DNA from: Nemophila menziesii
Lineage: Eukaryota; Streptophyta; Magnoliopsida; Boraginales; Hydrophyllaceae
DNA: 64,000 bases
Reading direction: 5' to 3'
NCBI GenBank assembly: GCA_029959085.1
Contig: JARWIR010000008.1
Span: forward strand, 434,001-498,000
Shown here: in pieces, positions 20,992 to 33,950 of the stretch
Layout: every line of letters starts with the position of its first letter
How positions within the stretch are numbered: the stretch's first letter is position 1
Made by a program: the position numbers and the translations under genes
The notes under the pieces: model-generated
Told to the model about the DNA's origin: nothing
The model's input: only the letters and a program-made list of their open reading frames with translations
Databases searched by the model: none

Positions 20992-22775
20992 GCCTCCCCA
21001 AGACCTAGCAAGACTATGAACGTCTACTAACATCCGTTTGATACCCTGTTTGGGTATGATCTCAATCACTTTTCCCGAAAAAACTTATGTGACGACAAAT
21101 GGTCCCATCCACGAATCTTTTTGATTGCGTGGATTTCTTCTGGGACTCTATTCCTGGTAGAAATATGGATGACATGAACTGTGGGATCTAACTTCCTTGG
21201 TTTCTTACATAAGACGTAGAATGTCTTGGATACGTTTTTATCACGGATGGTAACTCTTTTGGAAGTTGATGATGCTTTGTCTTGTGGCTGAGAACGGCCT
21301 TCCAAGTAAGACTGGAACCTGCTTATCTGCATCATAATCAAGAATAAAAAAATTAGTATGGATGTTGATATTACCTACTTAGACATGAACGTCCACCACT
21401 GTTCCCCATGTCTTCATAACTGAGTTATTCAAAAACTGTAAGTTCGTGGGAGCTTTTTCCACCTTCATGATGCCAAGCCTACCGAACACAGACTTAGGCA
21501 TAAGATTCACACTCGAACCCACATCACACATGGCCTTCACTTTGAGAATACCACATATTTATATAAGTATTTAAAGCTTCCTGGATCTTTGAGCTTGAGT
21601 GGTAACTCTTTTTCAACCCTTCTCATGACTCTCTCAGTATGAGCTACAATCTCTTTACTGGATTCTACACTCGCATCTTTCTCTAGAATAACTTGCTTGA
21701 ATACTTGTTACTGTGTAAGCCCTTTCTTCGCAGTCTCAAGCATCTGGGCGTTGATTTTCTAAGGACTATACGCCTCTACAAATTCCTTGAGTTCAATGTC
21801 AACCTTTGGATTTGTCTTAGGAATGGATGGTGACATTGCTGGAACAATAGGTGGCGAGCCCACCTTCTCTTCTTCTTTCTCTTATTGCACAACATGTGCA
21901 ACTTCTTCTTTCTGCTTAGTGAAGGCTTCCTCTTTATCTATAGTTATTCAAGCTTTTAGTTCAATGACCGATCTAATCTATTCTTGCATGTCCTTGAGAA
22001 GATTTACAAAGTCGAATACTTCTGGGTTAGGCTTGGTTGTTCTTCTTCAATTTTTGGAACCTTTACGACAATTTTGGCAGCAGGTGACGATTCCTCTTCC
22101 TTTTATAATTCAAGGCAGATTGCCTTACATGCTCCGAACCCAACATTGTCGTCACCTTCTTCAATTGCCTTTACCTCCAAGGTGAATTGAGTGTTAACAA
22201 CTTTCTCTATTTGAGTCAACTATTTTGTCAAGATCTGTATCGTGGCATCTTGTTCTCTGAACTTTTCTTGATGCACTTGGATATGACTAGTAACTAGATT
22301 CATGAAGTCTTGTATTCTCTTCTCTGACACTGCTCCTTCATGAGGATGTTGTGGTAAAGCTTCTTGAGCTAGATGATCGGCATAAGCATCATGGGCTGGT
22401 TGTTGTGGAGGAGCTGGTCTATTATAATTTTTATTTCCTTGGTATGGACCTTGAGATCTCTGTTGATAAGTGTTGTTACGGGGACATGGTTGATAATTAC
22501 CTTGATTTGCGGCCCCTTGAGGATTTGAAACTACATACCGGATGATATCTATTACCAAATTGTTAATTTCCTCTATATGATATGAATTATACAGATGCTA
22601 GATATCCTTTACACTTTTCCCTTGTATGATTAGGAAATTCAAAACGTGCACAACCTTGTGCTTCTTGCACTACATTTATTGCAGCTGAATTTTGACGCTT
22701 TTGGTCCAATTCGAGTTTCATCTATTTGACTAGATTTTCCAGTGCTTCTAATTTAGCAGATTTTGCAGATTCTGT
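20992..22775 (-). pseudogene. Element Y gag-protease-integrase-tail relic, copy 2
   Basis: Better preserved than copy 1. The Asn/Gln/Pro-rich Gag segment is open over 112 codons (22220-22558). The retropepsin-like motif D-V-G-S-S-V-N-L-M-P lies near 21510, followed by L-L-G-R-P-F. The tail W-M-G-P-F-V-V-T runs to W-G-G-Y-I and a stop near 20995. The interval between protease and tail is only ~200 bases, too short for RT or integrase. The degenerate CCHC keeps C...H...C spacing. Confidence 0.75.
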
Positions 22776-22821
22776 TGATGTCTCCCTAAATGTTCTAATT
22801 TTATGCCCTTGGGAGACATCA
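22776..22821 (+). repeat. LTR-terminal inverted repeat at Y/E junction, copy 2
   Basis: TGATGTCTCC at 22776 and GGGAGACATCA ending at 22821, 46 nt in all with perfect 10 bp arms. Downstream bases match the interior of the element C LTR in plus orientation. Confidence 0.75.
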
Positions 22822-22867
22822 TTTTTGGTGTTTATGCGACTAATTCGATAGACTTTAGGTATTAAAA

Positions 22868-24070
22868 TTCAAGTACAAATTAACTTTGCAATGCCAGAAG
22901 GAGAGGTTTTCAACTCAGTTCATGTTAATGGCTATAGGTTGTTCATAGGTCCTAAAATAGCATTCAATGGTCCACTCACCTACAACCTAATAGCTCCATT
23001 GTTTCTCCATCAAGTAGTTAGAAATCCTAAGGTCTTTATGGTTATAACATGGCTTAGGAACGGTGTGGTATATTTGGATAATGAAAAGTGAGCTTTTGGC
23101 TCTCTCCTCACATTCCATCAACGAATCGCCCTAGTGTTTGAGTTTTCACTCGAAGATGTTCTCACTCAACCCAATTTTTTATGCTTTTGATTTGCATCCC
23201 CAATAACCCAAGTAAAAACCTTTTCATGATGATATACAAATTCCACATTTCCGGTCCAAATATTTTTCATATTCATTTTTATTCTTTCGTATAGCTATGA
23301 CTCTCTTTTTGATGTTGAGAAATCACGCTAGTTTTTCTCATAAATATTTTTTTCTTTTCAATGCTTTTCAGCTTATTTTCATTTACTCTTACCCCGGAAA
23401 AGGGCTGTAATAATAACTTTTTCATCATCAATAACATCAAAATTACAATTTCCCAAACCCAATGTCCCCAATGATGAAACTCACCACCCCAAACTCAAGC
23501 TCTAAAAACGACTTGTCTCAAGGTTTTGTGATTCGAGTACGGGTCATATGGATAAGTCCTATAAACTAAGGGGTATGGCTTGTAATGTGCTTAAATAAAA
23601 GGCTTTAGAAAGGCTCAGAGAGGATAAGACAGATAAATAATAATATAATCAAATAAAAGGGTGAGAAAGCTAAAAGGCTTCAAGTGGCTTCAAATATGAA
23701 TAAACTGCCTTATTCACTTTTCTAACTACCAGATTTTGTTACTTTTTAACTATTAGTTCATAGATAAGCGGGTTTTCAACTAATTTCAAACCGCACGTTC
23801 TACACACCAAATAACTCTCCCTAAGTTTCAACATGACTTCTTGGCATTGCTCATTAACTTTCCTATCTTTTATTTCCTTTTTTCACACATGCATACTAAA
23901 CATATTTGTGAAACCTTTCAAAAACATACTATTGACTATCATTAACCTAATTAAATCATGCTCAATAGGTGCATTCACTATATTCTATGTCAATTCAATA
24001 CCTAATTTTTTTTTTAATTTTATGAAAAAACAAAAAGGAAGATGAAGACAACGAATCCCCACCCCTAACT
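22868..24070 (-). other. Element E 3' noncoding region, copy 2
   Basis: Matches 2100-3300, including the purine-rich GAGTTTGGGGTGG run near 23480-23500. No coding sequence is recognised. Confidence 0.6.
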
Positions 24071-24077
24071 CAAAAGT

Positions 24078-24097
24078 GAGTCGTGTCCTCACGACTC
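24078..24097 (-). other. GNRA-type hairpin of element E, copy 2
   Basis: GAGTCGTG-TCCT-CACGACTC. Both arms are unchanged relative to copy 1 and only a loop base differs (sense loop AGGA). Confidence 0.8.
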
Positions 24098-24183
24098 GAA
24101 AAAGACTCAATAAAGCAATAAAATTTAAAACTACCTAAACTAATGCATACAAGCAATTAAGAAGAAGAATTAGAATTGGGTAC

Positions 24184-24630
24184 CTAACCATAAAGATCCA
24201 GCAAATCATCTTCCAAAGAAGAAGAAGAATAATTATCAATATCCAAGTCTTCAGTTACTGCGTTTAATACCTGATTAATCTTTGCAATTTCCTCCCAGCA
24301 AGTAGCGAATTCTTTCTTTAAATAATAAATTTCATCCGGTAATTTAATTGCCCATGTTGGTGGTGTGGAATTAATCTCTGAATTTCCATTTATCTTTGGC
24401 AAAGAAATTTGATCTTGGATTGGTGTCTTTGCTTTAGGCCTTGGTGGTACACTCATTCTAGCTGTTAATTTCCTTCGTAGTGGTTGTGCTGGTGCCTCTA
24501 TCTTTGGTTTCTTTCAAATAGGCTTATCAAGATCAATGGCCTTTTCTTTTGTGTCTCCAGGCAATTTCTTGTTCTTCCCTAAGATTGAACACTTCCTCTT
24601 ATAATCTGTAGCATCTGTTCTGTTTGTCAT
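24184..24630 (-). CDS. Element E 3' ORF, small basic protein of unknown function (one in-frame stop)
   Basis: From ATG at 24630 to TAG at 24184 is 149 codons, interrupted by a single TGA about 40 codons in. The protein starts MTNRTDATDYKRKC, is Lys/Arg-rich in the first half with a Pro-rich middle (SVPPRPKAKTP), and has an acidic Ser/Asp-rich C-terminus. I recognise no domain. Its position between the palindromic repeat and the GNRA hairpin equals that of the larger 3' ORFs of elements Y and B. The element D relic (62270-62495) shares a weak likeness at the C-terminal half. Confidence 0.5.
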
Positions 24631-24999
24631 CTTTGAATAACCCATAACTTAAGCTATACCAAGGATAGAATAATGTTATGAAAGATTGGTGTGGCTTGAG
24701 TTTGTTGCTTGGATGGATGATTAATAATGGTAGAAGAAGGTCTATTTGATTGTTCTTGAAAGAATTATTGATAACTTGATTATCTTTGATGGTGATTTAT
24801 GGTTTAGTGTGATGAATTTGACGAAGAATATGTGTTTATGGAGGATGGAGGAAAGATTTTTGGTTGTTGTGTTTGTTGTGGAGATTTAAACAAGCTTCAA
24901 GGTGTTCTTATAAGGTTTGGGTCTGAAAAATTCGTATTGGAGAGGCTAGGTTTAAATCTTGGTAAGGTAAGAAGTTGATTAGGTAACAATCTCTTCAAA

Positions 25000-25325
25000 A
25001 ACCGTCTCGGACCGGCATGCCGGTGAGATCGGCGGCACACCGAATGCTGATGTCATGAACCGCGTCGTCAAAAGCGAACATGGTTTTTCGAAGCTTCTCA
25101 CGGCAATGAACCTAATTTCAAAAACCGTGGCATGGTTTTTTCCTTGGGCGGCATACAGGTGATATAGGTGGAAGAGCGGTCCGAAATTTTTAAAACAGTG
25201 TCGACACTTTGTGTCCACGGTTTTTCCAGGCAAGCGCTCGGCAAGGAACCTAATTTTGCAAACCGTGGCACGATTCTCCCCGGAATGTCGGTGGATCCGG
25301 CGGCATACCGGTCAGTGAGTCAGAT
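25000..25325 (-). repeat. Palindrome-rich tandem repeat, element E copy 2
   Basis: Counterpart of 4233-4560 with the same CCGGCATGCCGG palindrome, ACCGTGGC blocks and GGCAAxGAACCTAATTT phrase. A few bases differ. Confidence 0.75.
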
Positions 25326-25511
25326 TTTTACCAATTTTTCCTGGTTTGACCCCAAACTCATTTCCTGTACAATTAACACACTACCTTCCTCTCCTGTTAG
25401 CTTGTAAGCATATTAATAATATACACTAACTTAAAAATATACACTACAAAACATAAAACTAACTAGAAAGCAATTAAAATAAGGGGTGTCTCACAAGAGC
25501 ACTTTTGTTTA

Positions 25512-25530
25512 ACGTCTTTGAGTTAGACGT
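25512..25530 (-). other. Hairpin after element E coding end, copy 2
   Basis: ACGTCT and AGACGT pair around a 7-base loop. It follows the TGA that ends the tail frame at 25543-25545 in element sense. Confidence 0.75.
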
Positions 25531-25542
25531 GTACCTCGGTGA

Positions 25543-27931
25543 TCATGTATGAACATCACCTCCCCAGCAATGAGTAAATTTATTAATATTTGGCATGCAA
25601 AATTTGAATCCCTTGCCTTTCACGCCCACAAACTTCTCAGATCTATTCTTTGTAGTCATGGGTGTGCGTGCTTTTTGTGGAGGATCAGGCTTTTTCGATT
25701 CGACTTCTTTGCTTATTCTGAACTCCTCCTTCTTCCGTTCCTTCTTGAGTTCTCTTGGAACCTTTGCCGCACGTTTTCTGGTTATCTTCTTTGCAACTTG
25801 TTTAATAGTGTGTAAGAACAAACAATTTCCCGGAGAACCATGAAACTTCATTGCTTTGAATACCTTAAATTTCAAATGTTCGTCTTGGACTCTCATGATC
25901 AACATTCATTAGTGTACACCCCATGGCTAAGTATGGTATACCCAAGATGATGGGGACATTCTTATCTGCGTCGTAGTCAAGAATAATAAAATCACAAGGA
26001 AATATAAAACTACCGGCTTTAACTAAAACATCTTCAATTTTACCTACTGGGTGGGAGAGGGAGCGATCCTCCATTTGTAATACCACTGAAGTAGGTACTA
26101 CCACTCCTATGTTGAGCTTCTCGAACAGGGTGTTTGGCATGAGATTGATACTCGCGCCTAAATCACATAATGCTTTCCCGGTCCAACTTTCTCCAATAGC
26201 AATGGGAATTGTAAAACTTCCATGATCTTTTAGCTTTGGAGGCAACTTGCTTTGACTGATAACACGACACTCCTCGGGTAATTCAATCATCTCCCTGGTT
26301 TCTAAACTTTGTTTGTTAGAAAGAATGTCTTTCATGAATTTCAGATATTTCGGGATTCTTTTTAGAGCTTCTACAAACAGAATATTAATATCTAGCTTGC
26401 TCACCATGTCAAGGTATTTATTGAATTCTTTTTCATTGTTCTTCTTTTCGACATGTGATGGGTATGGTGGAGGAGGATGTGTATTGTTTTCCACTGAGCT
26501 CTTCTTCTTTTCTGGTGTCTTTTCTAGGACACTCTTTGGTTCAATTATCTCTTCAAGCTTGTCTTCTATTGTTTCTTCAACCACTTTTTCAGGAATAGAG
26601 GTTGGTTCTGTTTCTTCGACTCTAGGTGGAGGTAATTGTTTTCCCCTCCTTAATTCAACTGCATGACAAGTATCATCTTCGGGAGCAATAGTATCACTTG
26701 GGAGTTGCCCTTTTGGCATGATCTGTAATGTACTCGCCATCTGTGAAAGGGCATGCTCGAGATTCTTGATTACCTTTGATTAGGTTTGAAGTCTTCGCTG
26801 ACTCATCTTCATATTTTCTTCAACGAATCCCAAAAGTTAAGCTATACTTGGATCCAAACTCGAAGGTTGTTCTTGCGTAGCTTGTTGCGTTGGATATTGA
26901 GGTGGTTCTTGATGAGTTTCTTCATAAATTGACGCTTCTTGATAGAGAGGTTGTAGTGGGTAGTAAGATTGAGGTCGATTTTGATAATAAGTCTCTTGAT
27001 GTCCGACCCAATTTTGATTCTGTGGGGACTGATAATTAGCGTAATTTCCTTGAGGATGATAATGACCATTAGAATAACGGTTTCTTTGATGAGATACGAA
27101 GGAAATCGAAGCTGGATTATTCATACAATTCTCCCACAAATGATTTCTTGCTCCACAACCAAGACATGAAGGTATTGTGTGTACTAGATTTACCTGAGCT
27201 ATTGTTCTCGCTTGTTCTTGAAGTTCCTTGAGTTGTTGGTTTAATTCTTTGAACTTTAGAGATTCTAAAGGTTCTTCTTGTTTTTCTGATTCTAACAGCC
27301 AACTTCCCTTGGTATCCAGAACTCTCTCCATAATAATATTAGCTTCTTTAATATCTAATAACATAAAACTTCCATCTCCTAACAAATCTGCTTTTGCCTT
27401 GGACTCGTCATCGAGTCCTCCATAAAACATGGTTAATTGATATTCAGGCAAAGAGACATGAAATGGACATCTCGTCTTCTTCTCGTTAAAACGGAACCAT
27501 GCTTCACCAACACGTTCCCCTTTTTCTTGCATAAATTGTTCAAGCTCCAACATTTATTTTAAACGTCTACTAACCGGATAAAATTGGTCTAGGAATTTTG
27601 CTTGGAGTTTGTCCCAATCTGAAATAACATCGGGTGTTGAGAATCGTACCAATCGCTTACACTTCCGGTCAAAAAGAACTGTAACATAATGTAGTACATC
27701 TGCTCCTTTGTAACGCCTCTGATGAGATAAGCATCACGTGATCTGAATAAATTTCTGAACATACCGGACCAGATCTTGTTGTGCAGCACCACTAAATTGT
27801 CCATGACTCGCAAATTGCCCTATCATGCCTAGATCTGGTCGAAAATTAGTAGTTTGGATTTCTGGAGTGTGGATTCCTCTGGATTGCACTCTGAATGAGA
27901 TGGAAATATCAAGTTTCCTCTGGCTTGCCAT
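25543..27931 (-). pseudogene. Element E gag-protease-integrase-tail relic, copy 2
   Basis: The best copy of this coding region. MASQRKLDIS opens at 27931. A long open stretch of Gag (26837-27553, 238 codons) and an open protease section (25865-26740, 291 codons) share one frame, separated by two stops. A frameshift then leads into the Lys/Glu-rich linker and tail (25543-25905). Key motifs are the CCHC knuckle CLGCGARNHLWENC, the active site ALCDLGASINLMP and a C-terminal ILGIPYLAMG (Arg to Ile relative to copy 1). The tail ends CWGGDVHT. RT, RNase H and integrase core are absent. Athila/Tat-type elements normally carry these between protease and tail. Confidence 0.85.
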
Positions 27932-28026
27932 CTGTAAACATGTAAATACAAAACTAAAAACAAAAGCGTAAAATATAATTAACTAAAATAAAAGCAATAA
28001 ATAAATGCACAAGGACTAAAGATGTA

Positions 28027-28045
28027 GTCCCCGGCAGCAGCGCAA
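28027..28045 (-). promoter_or_regulatory. Primer-binding site, tRNA-Asp type, element E copy 2
   Basis: Minus-strand TTGCGCTGCTGCCGGGGAC, a mutated form of the complement of the tRNA-Asp 3' end, directly after the LTR end. Confidence 0.65.
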
Positions 28046-29025
28046 AAAACTTGGTGTCAACTAGGGCGTGATAAAATAATAGATAAAATAAGTGCAAAAT
28101 AAACACCTGAGTCTAAACACGGTACTGCAAGTATTACAGGATATGTGCAAGTTTTAATGATAAGAGAATTCGTTCCTCTGAGACTACGAAAGTTAGAGAG
28201 AACTTATGCAAATATTAAGTGCAAATATGAAAGCTAGAAGAAATAATACGCAAGAATAAAGAAAAGACAAATAGATTTTTATTTGTTCTTTTAAATAGGA
28301 AAATTAACTAAAAAGTTATAAAATTAAATAAGAAAAAAATAAAGAGCATGAGAGTTTAGCTCGAGAAATAGCAAGTAATCTCCACTAGCCTTGTTTATTC
28401 TAATCATGTAAGGGCGAATTATGTAGAATTGCAATAACCAGGATTCTAAATCCCTGCCCCCGTCAGGGTGGACTAGGGTGGAGACCTCACAATCACGAGG
28501 GGACGGAAATAGGGTGATCCTGCGCCACTAGGTTCCTAAATGAGACTGGTCTTCTAATGATGATCAGTGGTTAAATCATACCCTAATAGTTATCTAGTTA
28601 GGCAAACCCGTCACGATCACTACGGCACACTAGACGTTTATGTGGTGTTTCAATAATTTGACACCCCTTCCAGGTGACCATCTAACTACTATTAAGGTAA
28701 TCATATACGTTTGCAACCGTAAGGAAAACAATCAATAAATCAAAGCACATAAAACAGAGAATAATACATGAATTCAAATTAAATACAATGGTATCCCAAA
28801 TTAAAATAGATGTGAAACAAGTCTAGGGTTCATACCCATATGCTAAATCTCAAGCTAAAATAAATTAGTTCATACAAGAGAAAGAAAAGAAATCAATTAC
28901 AAAAATTTAAGGCTTGTGAAGGCATGATTTGGTGTTCAGAACCTTCGAGACTTCTCTTCTCTTGTTGTAAGCTTCCTCTTGGCTTAAGGGTTGGTAAAGG
29001 ATGTGTCTCTACTGATTAGAGGGTG

Positions 29026-29033
29026 TATTTATA
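29026..29033 (-). promoter_or_regulatory. TATA box in LTR of element E, copy 2
   Basis: TATAAATA on the minus strand, conserved with copy 1. Confidence 0.65.
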
Positions 29034-29578
29034 GGGTATAGGAAGCCCTAAAAAGTTTTCTTGGAGTGGAAGACAAGTATTGGACTTCTATCCCAACTCA
29101 AATTCGTAACCCTATAATATAGGAAAGGTAATAAACTGTTGTTGTTTTGTTTTGACCGTAACATCTTCAATACAGCTCTGATTGACGCGTTCTTTATATC
29201 GAAACTGATCGTCTCGGAAAGATCTATAACTTTTCCCCAGATCACTCTTCAAATTCCATGCCATTTTTTAATTATGATCAATTTAATGGATGTAGCTGTT
29301 GGATATCAGATTTATTTGTCAACTTTATCTTTCCATACTTATCATTTACTTCCTTTATCTCCAATTTAAATCATTATCTTATTTCCTTTATCTCTTAGAA
29401 TTGATTTGGCATCTAATTGATTGATATATATATATCTTTAAAGCTTCACACTAAATAAACAAATTAAACCCAATATGCTCTAAAAATAATAAATAATCAA
29501 ATCAAGACAAGACAAGAAATAGGAAAATGCAATAATATAAGTAAAAATCGACTATTAAATTATTAAATACACCTAAAA

Positions 29579-29624
29579 TGATGTCTCCAACTAAGATTAA
29601 ATCATCACAAATTGGGAGACATCA
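29579..29624 (-). repeat. 46 nt LTR-terminal inverted repeat, element E copy 2
   Basis: TGATGTCTCC...GGAGACATCA with perfect 10 bp arms and 26 nt between. Confidence 0.9.
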
Positions 29625-30849
29625 TCTGCTATCAGTTTATTTATGTGCCCTTGATGGGATGTGGAACCCGAATTCTGAGTAAGGGAAACACATGGCCTAG
29701 GTGATCATAATGACCATCCGAGAGGCGGTCCTACCATACTTTTCGTCGTAGGCACATAATCCTGAAAGCCTACAGAAGCGGGATTTTGACAAACTCCAGG
29801 TATCTTAGCAATTAATGTTTTATATAATTTTATTACTTTTTTAACATTTTATTGTTGTAAATCATGAGATGTTAATTTTTTAAATCAGGATTTCTTTGAC
29901 ATAGATGGTAGATGAGGAGGGAGGATTTAGGGCAAGATTTTAAGACGCCTCACTGATAATTGTACCCAGAATATCGTGCGAACATAAACGCGATAAAAAG
30001 AAAAGAACACTACAAGACAAGAAAAAAACCTAATAATATGTTTGTTGGGAATTAGAGGCTGAGCTGTGAGTATTGAGGCAGTGTCGATGCACATGTAAAA
30101 CCCTAATAATAAATTTAATTTATTTAATTTTTTTACTCATTTAGTGTATTAAAAATTACAGAATCGAACAACAGCAAAAAAGGAAAACCGGGCGAAAAAG
30201 GGTCGCTCGAGTGGGGGAGGATTTAGGAATCACTCCCAGAACGGGGAGATCTTTCTTGATGTAAATAATTTTTTATCACTCTTCATAATTAATTTTTTAG
30301 AATTAATTAGATAAAAAAAAATCATGTGTAATGCCCGAAACATGAGTCGACGCCTGAAATTGACCCCAGTCGTATTGAGGGAGGAGATAAGGAAGTACTT
30401 ATCCCACATATTCATAAGTTTTCCTATAGGGTCGGTTTCGACAAAGAAGTGAAAAAGTAGAGGGGAGATTGATATCGCGATTCGGGCGTAATAATTCTTG
30501 TATAATCTCGATATAATTTTGATACAATTAACGTTCAATAACATGGCTTTAATTTTTAACAAGCAACATCGTGATATCATATGCGGTTATTACGCACTCA
30601 GTCGGCGTCCTCCCAGAGTGACTCGGGGACATCCTCATTTTCCACCCCACCCTTTCTCAGATGAATTAGATCAAATCAGTGGTTAATTCCGCTGAAAAAG
30701 GAACGGGAAAGGGGATACGATGGTGGTTTCCCAATGTTGGCCCTACCAAGAAGATGAAGATAAGAGTAGCTCCTTAGATGAGCCAGACTCATGGGCATGA
30801 TGTTATATTAAATTTCATGATCAATTATGTGAACCAATGCATGGTTCAG
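29625..30849. other. Unclassified duplicated sequence, copy 2
   Basis: Counterpart of 8848-10089. The short ORFs differ between copies, which argues against coding function. Confidence 0.4.
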
Positions 30850-31302
30850 CCTATGTTGTAGATCTCAGTATTACGTCCTATGCGGTCGAGTAGGATGTAA
30901 TGCCTAAACGGGATTACGCGGGGATTAGGCAGGATGCGGTTTTGAATCATGCTATTTAGTTTTATATATTAAGTAATACATGTGTATTAATTATTATAAA
31001 TTATCTATTTAAATCATAAAATTCATCTAACAACGTTATAGTATATATGAAAATACTAAAATTAGAGATATAATATCAATTTAAGAATTTTTTAGAGTAA
31101 ACAAAATAAAAGGAGGGCCTAGTCGGCCATTTTTTTCCACTAATCGGCGCCTAGGAGGGTTAGGCACCTTTTCCACGGCTACTTAGGCGCTATGCATAAA
31201 CACCTAGCATTTTTATTAGGTGTAGGTGGTTGACCGGATCAGGGGGAGTAAACGCCTAGGAGGTGCCTAGGCGCGCCTAGGTGGCGATTTGTACAACATA
31301 GG
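30850..31302. mobile_element. CCTAGG-rich MITE-like element, copy 2
   Basis: 11 bp inverted ends CCTATGTTGTA / TACAACATAGG at 30850-30860 and 31292-31302. It is flanked by GGTTCAG and GGTGCAG. Confidence 0.6.
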
Positions 31303-31439
31303 GTGCAGTAGAGATAGAATTTGTTTGTTTTTCCCCCACCGAGTCTTCGACATCTATCGCAAGCACGCAACAGTCCCCGAGTCAACCAAATATTGATGAT
31401 TGTACTGGAAGCACATAATTTATATCACGAAGATAGGGT

Positions 31440-32405
31440 ACAAGAAATCTCATAAATAAATAAGTGTTTGGTAAACCACAAATGTCAACATCAATAAATG
31501 GAATAAAAGTAGGATGATGAAAAAAATATGGAAAAAAAATATCCCAACTAAAGTAAGAATTTTTGTTTGGAGAGCATGCAATAATGATGTACTAACGGGA
31601 AAAAACATGGAAATAATAAAATGTGCGCGACAACATCAGAGTGCTCATGGTTCCATAATGGGAAAGAAATAGTTGAACATCTTTCATTATCATGTATCGC
31701 GTGTCAAACTATTTGTGTAGGGTCAACACCAAAATCAAAATAAAAAGTTGGTGATATTTTGTACATTGGAGGGTGGATTTTAAAGATGATACAGTCATAG
31801 GTGAATGGAGGATGTCAATCTATAATTATAACCGCTTATGTGCCAGTAATGATATGGTAAGAAAAATATGAAGAGTAGCAATGATGGAACTGAGTTGAGT
31901 ATGGATGATATCATCGTTACAACAAATGTCAATATTAACTAATTATTTGGAACAGAATGGTTTAACCGAATTCAGCCTCCCACATCGATAAACCTTCAGG
32001 TACATACTCTAGACGAGGGAATCAACATACAAATAGACATCGTGTTTACATGTGATGCGTCGTTTGAACAGACATATAATCTGACAGGAAATTGGAATTG
32101 TACAAATTAACAAAAATAATGGAATCAGGATCGACCATTGTAAAACAGATTTATGCGATCCAGACACATAAGGTGAAGCTCAAGCAGTAATTGAGGCGGT
32201 AGAAATTTGCAAACAGTTTGAAACAAAGAGAAGACTTTTTTTCGGATAAGATTGAACTTATTCAAGTTATAAATTAAGTGTCAATTTCAAGTTGGAAGCT
32301 ACAACCGATATTGAGGAAGATCATCTAACTGACAGACTTTGCTGGTCCTATCACTTTAAAGCATATTCCTCGGCATCTCAATCTCTGTACATACAAGCTC
32401 ATGAA
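31440..32405 (+). pseudogene. LINE ORF2 C-terminal relic, copy 2
   Basis: Same zf-RVT and RNase H-like signatures as 10700-11650, with additional small deletions. It ends just before LTR P at 32413. Confidence 0.65.
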
Positions 32406-32412
32406 ACACGGC

Positions 32413-33950
32413 TGATGTCTCATCTTTTTTGATATAATAATCATATCATGAGACATCATTTTAGGGGTTTTTAGGACTTATTTGAGGGATTATTCCGTAG
32501 AAATTTATGTTTTGCACTTTCTTGTCTAGTTTCGGCTTTTATGTTACTTTTAGAGATTTTGTCTGTAATTTGTTTGCTAAGTGTGTTGATCTTAGGTTCT
32601 TGGATGTTAGGATACTACGAGACGATGATAAGAAGTCAAAAAATTAGATAACCAATAGTCATGGTGTAAAAGGACCATTCGACTACTTTTAGAAAGTGAG
32701 TGCATCTGTCCGCCAAATTTGAAATGTGGATTGTTCGAGTTATTACGTAAGGTTGATGAAAATTTAGGAGAATTTCTTTCATATATAGATATAAAATGGA
32801 GGTAGAAGCGCGTAGGATTCGACGGTTTGTGATTCAGAATTGAAATGAAGAAGTTATGCAAATTGTCTTGCCGTAGTTCGAACTAGTTACCTCTTGAGTA
32901 AAACGTTTTTGCGTTGGCTTTGGTCATTCAAAAAAGGCCCAAAACACATAAAATGTTTTATGGACCTTTAAATACCCTAGATTAAGATTAAAAACAGGTC
33001 CTTAGTAATTCTCAAAGAAAAGAAGCTCCTGGAGCAGATAGAAGAAGAAGACACTAAGGGTTTCCACCATTGCCACACCATTCCAACCTCCGTATATTAG
33101 TAGTACTTAGCTTAATCTTTATTATTTTTTCACTTAACATGATTCTAACACTTTTATTCATTATTTTATCTTTTTCATTATGAACTAAACTTTCTATTAA
33201 CATGAGAAACGCTTAATGTATGAACCCTAAATTTTGGATTATGATGTTTATTGCGTTTTGAAATATTACTAATGAAACGAATTGATCATTTTGCATTAAT
33301 TATTTGTATCAAGTTCTTCAGCCCTTACGAAGGCCAAGTAGTGGCTTGGGTATAGTAGTCTTGATTGTCGCACGGGAGGAGGATCTGATTATGGAAAATA
33401 ATATATAATTGTCTGGTATGCTAGTGAACCGGGAGGTAATGACTAACTAGATATTCATTTGGGTGGGTGTTAATTGCATCTTCATTCGTTGTAGAGTCAC
33501 TTAGAAGAGGTCCTTATCGTTGTAAGGCAGTTCCGTATCTACTCGGGAGGGATTTAGGGATATTGTAGAGTCCCAACTAGTAATAAAATACCAAGTCGCC
33601 CCTTATATCAATAAATGTATAAATTCAGAACTAGTGAGGATTACCAGCGACTCTCAAGCTATCTTCTCGCCTATATTTTTCGTATTTGCAATTCAACCTT
33701 TTTGTTATTTTATCGTCATTAGTACTTTAATTTCATTGCACTTTAGTCCTTTACTCGAAAAACAAAACAAATATCTTTTGCATTTTAATTAATAGCAACT
33801 CAACCATCTACGCTTCTTTAATACATAAAAACATTAACCTCTTAATCCTTGTGGAGAACGATAATTCCCTTACTTACCTTATTATTACTTATCAACAACC
33901 CGTAAATTTGGTGGTAGTACCTCTCTCGTATGCTGATTTATTTATTACAC
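32413..33950 (+). mobile_element. LTR P, plus strand, copy 2
   Basis: Begins with the 46 nt inverted repeat (32413-32458) and runs colinear with copy 1. The 3' end is uncertain. Confidence 0.65.

Larger units (their letters stand above)
28052..29624 (-). mobile_element. LTR of element E, copy 2
   Basis: About 1.57 kb, matching 7289-8847. It starts TGATGTCTCCC, whereas copy 1 has one change here. It has a TATA box at 29026-29033. The leader hairpin CCC-GTCA-GGG (plus strand 28459-28468) is intact here, while copy 1 has an extra base in it. Confidence 0.8.

Noticed and set aside
20992..22775. Ogre-type assignment of the Ty3 elements
   Set aside because: Ogre elements use a tRNA-Arg primer and have an extra ORF before gag. 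Here the primer site is tRNA-Asp type and gag follows the LTR directly, so Athila/Tat-like is the safer label.
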